From NCBI RefSeq assembly GCF_003254565.1, contig NZ_QJRI01000169.1, forward strand, positions 62,001 to 126,000: a stretch of 64,000 bases of DNA. The letters are read 5' to 3'. This document shows, piece after piece, positions 53,820-61,975 of the stretch. The translations under genes and the position numbers were made by a program. Below the pieces are notes generated by a model, which searched no databases, had not been told where the DNA came from, and was given only the letters and a program-made list of their open reading frames with translations. The stretch is from Flavobacterium nitrogenifigens (lineage in GTDB: Bacteria; Bacteroidota; Bacteroidia; Flavobacteriales; Flavobacteriaceae). The stretch's first letter is position 1, and the number at the start of each line of letters is the position of its first letter.

Positions 53820-56800
53820 ATGAATGGTAATTTTAAAAGAAACTTATTAATCAGTTCGCTAGTTTCCCTTCTTGTACTTACGGTTAGTTCTGTTGCTTCT
53901 TTCATTAGCATCAAAAGCTTGTTAGAAAGTAACTTTTGGGTCAATCATACTCAGGACGTGATTTACAATCTAAATGAAGGTTCGGCAATTATTACAGAAG
54001 CGCAGACGAGCATGAGAGGATATCTGCTTACAGGAGACGAACAGTTTGTGGACCGATTTAATGAAGCTGAAGCCAAGTCAAACAGTTATTTTGAAAAATT
54101 GGATGAGCTTACAGTTGACAATCCTGCGCAGAGAAAGTTACTGGAAGAATTACGCGATAAACGTTCAGGTTTCTTTAAATATTTAAACAATCAGATTGTA
54201 AAAAAGCGTTTAAGCAAAGAAACGCTGATTTTTGATTTGAATGAAGGCAGAAAGATGATGAATGACATGAGAGCAATCATCAGGAAAGTAGAAAATACAG
54301 AACAGAAACTTTTAGACGAACGCAATTCAAATTCAGAACGCTACGGAAATTACAGTTTGATTTTAATCGTTATTGCCTTTTTTATTGCTTTTCTTATTTC
54401 GATCGTTTTTATGATCCGAATTCTAAAAGATTATAACGAAAGATCGTTGTTGCAGCGCGAGCTGGAGAAAAAAGATAAAGAAACTGCTGAAAGGCTGAAA
54501 GTAATAAGCGGTATTGCCACACAAATTTCTAAAGGAAATTATGATGTTCAGATAGATGATAGAAAAGCCGACACTTTAGGAGCTTTAGGAACATCAATCC
54601 ATAATATGAAAGATTCATTAAAGGATTCTTTCGAATTACTATCTCAAAAAGAATGGCTTCAGTCGGGTGTTGCAACTTTGAATGATAAAATGCTTGGCGA
54701 AAAAACAATTCAGAAATTATCTAAAGATGTAATCGAATTTTTATGCCAATATACCAACAGCAGCGCTGGAGTTTTGTATGTTGTAGATGGAGAAGAATTG
54801 ACTGTTACGGGAGGTTACAGCTATATACCGAGTAAAAACAGAGAACGAATTAAGAAAGGCGAGGGGTTGATTGGACAATCTATTGTTTCTGGAAAAATGT
54901 TGGAGCTAAAAACACTTTCTCCTGAAGATATTCAGATCAATTATGCATTAGGAGAAATAAAACCAACTCATATCGTGGCATTACCTTTAATGGATTTCAA
55001 GATTGAGGGAGCGGTAGAGCTGGCTAGCATATACGGATTTTCGATGTTGCAGCTTGAGTTTTTGAATATTGTAGCCAATAATATCGGAATTGCCTTAAAA
55101 GCAACTCAGAACCGTAAAAGGGTAATGGAACTTCTGGAAGAAACGAAATCGCAAGCAGAAGAACTTCAGATTCAGCATAGCGAATTGGAAGCGATAAATG
55201 CAGAATTAGAAGCGCAGACCGAAAAACTGCAGGCTTCAGAAGAAGAACTTCGCGTACAGCAAGAAGAATTGGAGCAAACCAATGAAGAATTGTCTGAAAG
55301 AAGTGTTTTATTGGAAGAAAAAAATACCGAAATCCAGAAAAAATCAGAAGCTTTAGAATTGACAACCCGTTACAAATCTGAGTTTTTGGCCAATATGTCG
55401 CACGAGTTGAGAACGCCATTGAACTCGATTTTGCTGTTGAGCCGTCTGCTGTCTGAAAATAACAATCAGACAATGAACAATGAAGAAATCGAATTTGCAA
55501 AAGTGATTCAGAGTTCGGGTAACAGTTTGCTAGGACTAATTGATGAAATTCTGGATTTATCTAAGATTGAAGCGGGTAAAATGGAACTGGAATTCTTGGA
55601 TGTTTCAACTAAAGAAATCACAGATAACCTTCATAATCTGTTTTATATGGTGGCAAAGGAGAAGGGAATTGATTTTGAAATTATTGCCAAAGAAGCGCCA
55701 ATTGTGATTAAAACAGATAAAATGCGCTTGGAGCAGATTCTAAAAAACCTGATTTCAAATGCCATTAAATTTACTGAAAAAGGAACCGTTTCTCTTGAAA
55801 TTAAAGTCGATACAGACGATGATAAAATAATCTGCTTTATTGTAAAAGATACAGGAATCGGAATTCCGGTAGAGAAACAGCCTTTAATTTTTGAAGCTTT
55901 CCAGCAAGCAGACGGTTCTACCAAACGTAAATATGGCGGAACAGGTTTAGGATTGTCAATTAGCCGTGAATTGGCTAAATTATTGCGAGGAGAAATCATT
56001 CTGCACAGTAAAGTAAACGAAGGAAGTACATTTACTTTATGCCTGCCAGTTTTAGGATTTGCAATCAATAAAGTATCAATAAATAAAATTCCAGAAGCTG
56101 AAGAGATTGAAGTTCAATCTGAAAATGAAGAAGAAAAACCAAGATATATCAGCGATATTGTTCCAGAAGAAATTGAAGACGACAGACATTCAATTACGGA
56201 AGGTAATAAGGTAATCCTGATTGTAGAAGATGACATTAGCTTTGCTAAATCATTATTGGCTTTTACTCAGAAAAAAGGCTATAAAGGCGTCGTTGCAGTA
56301 AGAGGAGATTATGCTTTGAATTTTGCTTTAATCTACAAACCAATCGGAATTTTATTGGATATCGAACTTCCAATTAAGAGTGGCTGGGAGGTTTTAGAAG
56401 AATTAAAAAATCATTCTCAAACCAAACATATTTCGGTACACATAATGTCTTCGCACAAGTTGAAACAGGAAAGTCTGTTAAAAGGGGCTGTAGATTTCTT
56501 AGATAAACCAGTTGCTTTTGACAAGATTCCAGAGGTTTTTATGCGTATTGAGCACATTATAAACAAAGAATCTCAGAAAGTTTTAATTATTGAAGATAAC
56601 CCGAAACATGCTAAAGCATTGGCTTATTTCTTAGAAACGTATAATATCAATTCTGAAATTAAAAGCGAAGTTTCAGCAGGTTTATCGGCCTTAACCAAAA
56701 AAGACATCGATTGTGTAATTTTAGATATGGGAATTCCAGACAAACAGGCTTATGAAATTCTAGATGGCGTAAAGAAAAGTCCAGGATTAGAAAATCTGCC

Positions 56801-57386
56801 AGTAATTGTCTTTACAGGAAAAAGCTTGTCTATAAAAGAAGAATTGAAAATTAGAAAATATGCCGATTCGATTATTGTAAAAACAGCACATTCTTACCAG
56901 AGAATGCTCGATGAGGTTTCGCTTTTCCTTCATTTGGTAGAAGAAAAAAAGAATGGAGACCATAAAAAAGAAAGTCACAAGAAACTCAATTCGCTCAATA
57001 ATATTCTATTTGAGAAAAAAGTATTAATCGTAGATGATGATGTACGAAATATATATTCGCTATCAAAAGCTTTAGAAGCATTTAAAATGAATGTAATTAC
57101 GGCTTTTGACGGAAAAGAGGCGATTAAAATTTTGGATGAAAACCCAGATACAGATGTAGTATTGCTAGACATGATGATGCCAAACATGGACGGCTACGAA
57201 ACTGCCGAAAAGATAAGAAGTAATCCTAAATTCCTTAACTTAGCTGTAATCGCGGTAACAGCCAAAGCTATGACTGGCGACAGGGAGAAATGTATTAAGG
57301 CAGGAGCTTCAGATTATATTACAAAACCTGTAGATGTAGACCAGCTGTTATCGTTGCTGAGAGTTTGGCTGTACGATAAAATCTAA
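53820..57386 (+). CDS. Hybrid histidine kinase CHASE3-HAMP-GAF-HisKA-HATPase with three receivers
   Basis: The 1188-residue membrane kinase has TM1 (~9-33), a CHASE3-type periplasmic sensor (~34-175, TSMRGYLLTGDEQF), TM2 (~178-199), HAMP, GAF (~285-430), a Glu/Gln-rich coiled coil (~435-525), HisKA with His528 (NMSHELRTP), HATPase_c (DTGIGIPVE, GGTGLGLSIS) and three receivers with Asp847, Asp969 and Asp1117. The coil repeats ELEAINAELEAQ and EELEQTNEELSE words like those that link CheR to PAS domains in CheB-CheR fusion sensors. Genes for a single receiver, CheR and CheB follow in the same operon. Confidence 0.94.
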   Translation: MNGNFKRNLLISSLVSLLVLTVSSVASFISIKSLLESNFWVNHTQDVIYNLNEGSAIITEAQTSMRGYLLTGDEQFVDRFNEAEAKSNSYFEKLDELTVDNPAQRKLLEELRDKRSGFFKYLNNQIVKKRLSKETLIFDLNEGRKMMNDMRAIIRKVENTEQKLLDERNSNSERYGNYSLILIVIAFFIAFLISIVFMIRILKDYNERSLLQRELEKKDKETAERLKVISGIATQISKGNYDVQIDDRKADTLGALGTSIHNMKDSLKDSFELLSQKEWLQSGVATLNDKMLGEKTIQKLSKDVIEFLCQYTNSSAGVLYVVDGEELTVTGGYSYIPSKNRERIKKGEGLIGQSIVSGKMLELKTLSPEDIQINYALGEIKPTHIVALPLMDFKIEGAVELASIYGFSMLQLEFLNIVANNIGIALKATQNRKRVMELLEETKSQAEELQIQHSELEAINAELEAQTEKLQASEEELRVQQEELEQTNEELSERSVLLEEKNTEIQKKSEALELTTRYKSEFLANMSHELRTPLNSILLLSRLLSENNNQTMNNEEIEFAKVIQSSGNSLLGLIDEILDLSKIEAGKMELEFLDVSTKEITDNLHNLFYMVAKEKGIDFEIIAKEAPIVIKTDKMRLEQILKNLISNAIKFTEKGTVSLEIKVDTDDDKIICFIVKDTGIGIPVEKQPLIFEAFQQADGSTKRKYGGTGLGLSISRELAKLLRGEIILHSKVNEGSTFTLCLPVLGFAINKVSINKIPEAEEIEVQSENEEEKPRYISDIVPEEIEDDRHSITEGNKVILIVEDDISFAKSLLAFTQKKGYKGVVAVRGDYALNFALIYKPIGILLDIELPIKSGWEVLEELKNHSQTKHISVHIMSSHKLKQESLLKGAVDFLDKPVAFDKIPEVFMRIEHIINKESQKVLIIEDNPKHAKALAYFLETYNINSEIKSEVSAGLSALTKKDIDCVILDMGIPDKQAYEILDGVKKSPGLENLPVIVFTGKSLSIKEELKIRKYADSIIVKTAHSYQRMLDEVSLFLHLVEEKKNGDHKKESHKKLNSLNNILFEKKVLIVDDDVRNIYSLSKALEAFKMNVITAFDGKEAIKILDENPDTDVVLLDMMMPNMDGYETAEKIRSNPKFLNLAVIAVTAKAMTGDREKCIKAGASDYITKPVDVDQLLSLLRVWLYDKI

Positions 57387-57403
57387 TCTTTAAAATGCTG
57401 TAA

Positions 57404-57769
57404 ATGGGAAAAAAACGAGTGTTGATTGTAGATGATGATTCTAGAAATATTTTTGCTATGGTAAATACCTTAAAAGCAAAATCGTATGACTGTATATCTT
57501 GTCTAAGTGCCGAAGAAGCCTTAAAAATATTGCGTCAAGACGCATCTATTGATGCAGTTTTACTAGATATGATGATGCCAGAAATGGATGGCTACGAAGC
57601 AATTCCGCTTATAAAGGCAATTCCGTCTCAGGAATCTACATTAATCGTTGCTGTAACGGCACAGGCAATGGCAGGAGATAAAGAAAAATGTTTGCAAGCT
57701 GGAGCAGATGCTTACATTTCAAAACCTGTAGATGTTGACAAATTACTTCAGATTTTGAGAGGAAATTAA
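57404..57769 (+). CDS. Receiver-only response regulator of the CheR/CheB operon
   Basis: The 121-residue CheY-like protein is close to the last receiver of the preceding kinase (shared IVDDD.RNI, LLDMMMP.MDGYE and GDKEKCLQAGAD-type stretches), indicating duplication. Phosphoacceptor Asp55 lies in VLLDMMMPEMDG; Lys in ISKPVDVD. It may supply the receiver missing from the short CheB. It sits 17 bp after the kinase and 8 bp before cheR. Confidence 0.94.
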   Translation: MGKKRVLIVDDDSRNIFAMVNTLKAKSYDCISCLSAEEALKILRQDASIDAVLLDMMMPEMDGYEAIPLIKAIPSQESTLIVAVTAQAMAGDKEKCLQAGADAYISKPVDVDKLLQILRGN

Positions 57770-57777
57770 AGTGAATT

Positions 57778-58590
57778 ATGATTGAAGATATTGAACTAGA
57801 AACCCTTATAAATGATGTTTACGAATATTATGGTTTTGATTTTGGAAGTTATTCAAGAGCCTCACTTAAAAGACGAGTAAGCAGAGTATTTGCTTTGGAA
57901 GGATTTAAACATTTTCATGATTTTTTGTCTAAAGTCCGCACAGATCCCGAGTATTATAAAAGAATGATTGACGAAATTACGGTTAATGTAACCGAGATGT
58001 TTCGCGATCCCTCATTTTATCTTACACTTAGAAAAGAAGTTCTTCCGTTGTTAGGAACAAAACCTTTTATTCGTATTTGGCACGCAGGATGCTCTACAGG
58101 AGAAGAAGTTTATTCCATGGCCATTATGCTCAAAGAAGAAGGTTTATTGCACAAATCAATATTGTATGCAACAGACATAAACGCTTCGGTACTAGAAACG
58201 GCCAAAAGCGGTATTTTTCCGTTGCGAATGATAAAAGACTATGCTGATAATTATCGCGATGCTGGCGGACAGCAGGATTTTTCAGATTATTACATTGCCA
58301 ATTACGGTTTTGCAAAGTTCAACGAAAATCTTTCTGAAAAAATGGTTTTCTCACAGCATAATTTAGTTTCAGACACTTCATTTAATGAGTTTGATCTCAT
58401 ATTGTGTCGCAATGTTTTAATTTATTTTGATAATAATCTGCAGAAAAGAGTCGTAAACTTATTTGACGACAGTTTGGCTGTGCTAGGTTTCTTAGCACTC
58501 GGAACAAAAGAAACGATAAAATATTCTATATCTCAAACCAAATACAAACAATTTGCTAAAGAGAAAATATGGAGGAAAATAAAAGAATAA
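57778..58590 (+). CDS. cheR: CheR-type protein-glutamate methyltransferase
   Basis: The 270-residue enzyme methylates Glu side chains with S-adenosylmethionine. The N-terminal helical domain (1-~75) precedes the SAM-binding core: ITVNVTEMFRDPSFY, the motif-I WHAGCSTGEEVYSMAI, ATDINASVLETA and LILCRNVLIYFDNN. All CheR landmarks are present, but no chemoreceptor, CheA or CheW gene is in the window, and the organism type usually glides rather than swims. Its 3' end overlaps cheB by 22 bp, implying coupled translation. A sensor kinase, rather than a receptor, is the likely substrate (inference). Confidence 0.93.
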   Translation: MIEDIELETLINDVYEYYGFDFGSYSRASLKRRVSRVFALEGFKHFHDFLSKVRTDPEYYKRMIDEITVNVTEMFRDPSFYLTLRKEVLPLLGTKPFIRIWHAGCSTGEEVYSMAIMLKEEGLLHKSILYATDINASVLETAKSGIFPLRMIKDYADNYRDAGGQQDFSDYYIANYGFAKFNENLSEKMVFSQHNLVSDTSFNEFDLILCRNVLIYFDNNLQKRVVNLFDDSLAVLGFLALGTKETIKYSISQTKYKQFAKEKIWRKIKE

Positions 58591-59156
58591 CAAATTGTAG
58601 AGTAGTTATAATTGGCGGTTCGGCAGGAAGTTTACAGGCATTATTGCAGATTTTGCCTTTTATAGAAAATCCGATTTCTTTTGCTATTGTCATCGTTGTT
58701 CATAGAAAAAACTCAGACGAACAAACTCTAGAAGACTTAATTGCTTTAAAATCAAAAATAAAAGTAAAAGAAGTAGAAGATAAAGTAAAACTCGTATCGG
58801 GATTTATTTATATCGCTCCTTCCAATTATCATTTATTATTTGAGAAAAACGAAACGCTTTCATTAGATACTTCAGAAAAAATAAACTACAGTAGACCAAG
58901 CATAGATGTCTCTTTTGAGTCTGCTGCGGAAATATATAGAGAACATTTGATCGGAATATTGCTTTCGGGTTCCAATTCGGATGGAACAGTTGGATTGAGG
59001 GCAATACAGGCAGCAGGCGGTATAAGTGTAGTCCAGAATCCGCTTTCTGCAGATATGCCTTTTATGCCAAACAACGCGATTCTGCACACAACGCCAGATT
59101 TTATTTTAAATACCGAAGAAATTCTGGAGTTTATAAAAGGAATAAATCGGGAATAG
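58569..59156 (+). CDS. cheB: CheB-type methylesterase domain protein
   Basis: At 195 residues it is only the catalytic domain; the receiver domain of classical CheB is missing. The triad is visible as Ser18 (VIIGGSAGSLQAL), His45 (IVVHRKN) and Asp138 (LLSGSNSDGTVGL). It would remove the methyl esters added by CheR. Without its own receiver, control may come from the stand-alone receiver at 57404. It overlaps cheR by 22 bp and closes the operon. Confidence 0.93.
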   Translation: MEENKRITNCRVVIIGGSAGSLQALLQILPFIENPISFAIVIVVHRKNSDEQTLEDLIALKSKIKVKEVEDKVKLVSGFIYIAPSNYHLLFEKNETLSLDTSEKINYSRPSIDVSFESAAEIYREHLIGILLSGSNSDGTVGLRAIQAAGGISVVQNPLSADMPFMPNNAILHTTPDFILNTEEILEFIKGINRE

Positions 59157-59173
59157 GAAGTTGATTGAAATGA

Positions 59174-59337
59174 AGTATCGCCCCTCTGGGGCTTTTTGGA
59201 TACTTATAAAATTATTGCTATAAATATTTCGCTTCTCAGAAGCTTTTGTCAAGTAAATAGTCCCAGAGGGACGAAATATTTATAGCAAATAATAATAGAC
59301 ACAGACTGATAAAGAGCTCCAGCGGAGCGAAATATGC
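59174..59337. repeat. REP-like cluster related to the 2.3-kb element
   Basis: Four short palindromic modules (CCCCTCTGGGGC, CGCTTCTCAGAAGC, GTCCCAGAGGGAC, GAGCTCCAGCGGAGC) are joined by ATATTTCG/CGAAATAT arms; 59215-59231 and 59272-59288 are a perfect 17-bp inverted repeat. It shares the AGCGAAATAT tail with 2243-2402 and lies between the convergent cheB and porin genes. Confidence 0.8.
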
Positions 59338-59355
59338 TTTTTGAATTATAAAAGA

Positions 59356-60120
59356 CTATTTTTTCTCGTCTTCTGGAAGCACAACTTTATTCAATTCTGC
59401 TTCTTTTTCAGCTCTTCTTTGCGCTGCTTTTCCTTTCCCGATTGGAATTCCTGCCGTCACATACAAAGATCTATTATATTGATTATTTGGACCGTCGCCT
59501 TTCATTACAGTAACAAGTCCATAGTAGTATTGAACTGTAATATTTAAACCATTTCCAACATTCATATGATAGCCGGCACCAAAAGCAAGTCCCGCATCTA
59601 TAACATGTATTTGGTCTCTAATATTTTTCTTGTAAACTACATCGTCATCGTTGATTTCGTTTTTAAACTCATCAAAAGCTTTAGCCAATAAACCAAATTG
59701 TGGGCCTGTTTTAAGATAGATATTATTTTTGAATTGATATTTAATTAATATAGGAACATTAAAATAACGGATTTCACGATTTACATGTCCACCTGTAAAA
59801 GTATTGTCCAGATTTTCATCATTCAAAGAATACACGGGAATATCTTTGGCTCCCATAGGCGATTTTACAATTACTCCAGTATTAATCATCCAAGCTGGAT
59901 TTTTCTTAGACCTGAAGTCAAAGTAAAAACCAAGATTGAAACCTGGATTTAAAGCAGAAGACCCCATGTTTGAAATGGTAGAAAAATTTGCGCCGCCTTC
60001 AAGACCAAATTCTAAAAACTCAGAATTGAGTTTGTCTCCAAATATTAAGGAAATTAGGACTTGGGATTGGGCAGAACTAATACAAAAGAAAGTAAAAACG
60101 ATTAATAAAATCTTTTTCAT
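59356..60120 (-). CDS. Outer-membrane beta-barrel (PorT-like) protein
   Basis: A signal peptide (to ~ residue 19, ISSAQS) is followed by barrel-type alternating strands (EFGLEGGANFSTISN, NPGFNLGFYFDFRSK, VTAGIPIGKGKAAQ) and a charged C-terminal tail (RRAEKEAELNKVVLPEDEKK). The size (254 residues) and the GGANFS motif fit the PorT/outer-membrane beta-barrel group of Bacteroidota. It is second in a two-gene minus-strand operon, 12 bp after the 373-residue gene. Confidence 0.87.
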   Translation of the reverse strand: MKKILLIVFTFFCISSAQSQVLISLIFGDKLNSEFLEFGLEGGANFSTISNMGSSALNPGFNLGFYFDFRSKKNPAWMINTGVIVKSPMGAKDIPVYSLNDENLDNTFTGGHVNREIRYFNVPILIKYQFKNNIYLKTGPQFGLLAKAFDEFKNEINDDDVVYKKNIRDQIHVIDAGLAFGAGYHMNVGNGLNITVQYYYGLVTVMKGDGPNNQYNRSLYVTAGIPIGKGKAAQRRAEKEAELNKVVLPEDEKK

Positions 60121-60132
60121 ATAAATGGATAA

Positions 60133-61254
60133 TTACAGTCCAAAACGGTATTGTAAACTTCCTAATACTTGGGTACGACTTCCTAAGAAACCGCACTCTG
60201 CACGAAACATAACATGTCTGCTGAATTGATATTGAGATCCAATAATAAAGTTCCACATATCTTTTGGTCTTTTTTGAAGCGAATATTGCACAGATGAATC
60301 TGAGGCTGTGCTCAATGCTCCGTCCAGAGTTGCTAAAAATGTCCCTGCTCTATCTAAAGCTCTGTCAGCAGTATTATGCTTGGCAATATTAACTGGATTT
60401 TTTTGTTCAGCTGGACTCAAACTATCCCACCAGTTATCTACTTTTGTCTGATTTTCAGATACTTTTTGAAGTCCACTATCCACTTTAGCCTGAGCACTGC
60501 TTAGATCAATAAAATCAGATAAAGGTAAATCTCCATTAGTATCTCCAGAAATATGAACTCTAAAAGCTCCAACCCAAACCGCTATATTGGTGTCTGGTTT
60601 TTTGAATTTAAATGTTTTTCCTAATCTTGGACCAAAAATATAAGAGAATGCAGGTTTATCCAGTGAACTAATGTCGGTCCAAGCCATGTTCATATCTAGT
60701 GCAAACCAGCCTCCGCCAATACCAATTGTTGGTGTCATACCTATACCAAAAGTAGTAGCGTCAAAATTTGCTTTGGTACTGAAATTTGCAATTTCAGACC
60801 AATTGTTATCAGCGTCCGGGACCCAAATGCCAGCATTAATTTTAGTTGCTGTTTTGGCTTTTCCAAAAATTCCATAAATATTTAAAAAGGGAAGTAACCA
60901 AACATCTGGTCTAATAGTAAGTGCACCAGCTTCAACTGTTGATTTATTAAATCGCACAATTTCATCTAAGTTATATTGGGGGCCATGATTAAAGCCAATA
61001 TTTAAATCATTAATAACAATTTCAGATTCCTGCCAAAAATAATTAACAGATACTCCTGCAGAATAAGGAAGTTTATAGCCTTTTTGAGCTACTTTTTCTC
61101 CCCAGATTGGTAGAGCGTACGGGTATTTTTCGACTTTAAGACTGTCTTTTAATTCTTCATTTTTCTTTCCTACAATTTTGTCGGTATAAACCTGTCCGAA
61201 AATTTGCAAGCTAAATAGTAATAAAAAGGCTGATATTAGTGTATTACATTTCAT
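60133..61254 (-). CDS. Outer-membrane beta-barrel protein
   Basis: A signal peptide (1-20, LQIFGQ) precedes a 350-residue chain with barrel-type strands (AGVSVNYFWQESEIVI, TTFGIGMTPTIGIGGGWFA, FNIIGSQYQFSRHVMFRAE-like QYQFSRHVMFRAE) and a typical aromatic/leucine ending (LQYRFGL). A ~70-residue Ser/Asp-rich helical insert (residues ~240-310, with DSGLQKVSENQTKVDNWWDS) breaks the barrel pattern and probably forms a surface loop. I do not know the ligand. It heads the operon with the PorT-like gene. Confidence 0.82.
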   Translation of the reverse strand: MKCNTLISAFLLLFSLQIFGQVYTDKIVGKKNEELKDSLKVEKYPYALPIWGEKVAQKGYKLPYSAGVSVNYFWQESEIVINDLNIGFNHGPQYNLDEIVRFNKSTVEAGALTIRPDVWLLPFLNIYGIFGKAKTATKINAGIWVPDADNNWSEIANFSTKANFDATTFGIGMTPTIGIGGGWFALDMNMAWTDISSLDKPAFSYIFGPRLGKTFKFKKPDTNIAVWVGAFRVHISGDTNGDLPLSDFIDLSSAQAKVDSGLQKVSENQTKVDNWWDSLSPAEQKNPVNIAKHNTADRALDRAGTFLATLDGALSTASDSSVQYSLQKRPKDMWNFIIGSQYQFSRHVMFRAECGFLGSRTQVLGSLQYRFGL

Positions 61255-61543
61255 TGATTAGAGTGTTTTAATGTTAATTAATTAAACTGCGAAAAATAAA
61301 TATGTACTAATGCTGTTATGGGAATCTTTTTATCTTGTATGCTAAATAGGTTTTATTATAAATTAAAGCTTAATAATGTGTTAATTAGTGTTAAAGTTAA
61401 CGAAATTTTCTTACCTCCGACAAAAATTAAATGAGAAAATGAGAAAAGCTTTAAAAATAATTTTAGGATAATTTTAAGTTTTTTTTCTTTTAGGAATTAT
61501 TGCCATCAATTACAATTAAAAAAATAATTGTACTTTTACAACT

Positions 61544-61867
61544 GTGAAATGGATAACAATCATATTATCAATTTACCTGTTGGCATTGTCTAATATGCCA
61601 TGTGCAGATATGGAAGTAAACAGTGCTATGCATAAAACGGCTCAGTTTGCTTCAGAAGATAATCATTCTCATGATAAAACAAATGATTTATGTTCTCCGT
61701 TTTGTGCCTGTAATTGCTGTGGCGCACAGGTTTTAAGTTACCATTCTGCTGTAAGTTTTGAGTTTCCTAAAACTTACAATCAAATTTCAATTGCTTTACC
61801 AAGTTACAATTCTGTTTTTATTTCCAATTTCTACGGAAGTATTTGGCAGCCCCCTCAGATAGCATAA
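61544..61867 (+). CDS. DUF6660-like Cys/His-rich exported protein
   Basis: The 107-residue protein has an N-terminal hydrophobic signal (MKWITIILSIYLLALSNMPCAD) and a central metal-like segment: the His pair in EDNHSHDK and the Cys cluster LCSPFCACNCCGAQV. Such proteins usually open CusA/CzcA efflux operons in Bacteroidota, as here, and may bind the transported metal in the periplasm. The C-terminal beta-rich end (FISNFYGSIWQPPQ) is also typical. The function is inferred from context. Confidence 0.85.
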   Translation: MKWITIILSIYLLALSNMPCADMEVNSAMHKTAQFASEDNHSHDKTNDLCSPFCACNCCGAQVLSYHSAVSFEFPKTYNQISIALPSYNSVFISNFYGSIWQPPQIA

Positions 61868-61876
61868 TGATTGTGC

Positions 61877-61948
61877 CTGTTCGATAAAGATCGAAAACGG
61901 GCGAGAGAGTTGTGGACTTTCCACACATTTACAGACAATTTAATTGTC
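61877..61948. promoter_or_regulatory. Structured spacer upstream of the efflux pump gene
   Basis: Three short inverted repeats stand in a row: GTTCGAT/ATCGAA (about 61877-61902), TGTGGA-CTT-TCCACA (61911-61925) and GACAATT-T-AATTGTC (61934-61948). The last is the best operator-like palindrome, 27 nt before the start codon. They may be an operator or leader hairpins. Confidence 0.4.
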
Positions 61949-61975
61949 TAATTTCTCACGTCATTATATATTCAA

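Noticed and set aside
55024-56068. Two minus-strand frames of 158 and 141 codons
   Set aside because: They are antisense shadows of the hybrid-kinase gene, whose motifs are continuous on the plus strand.
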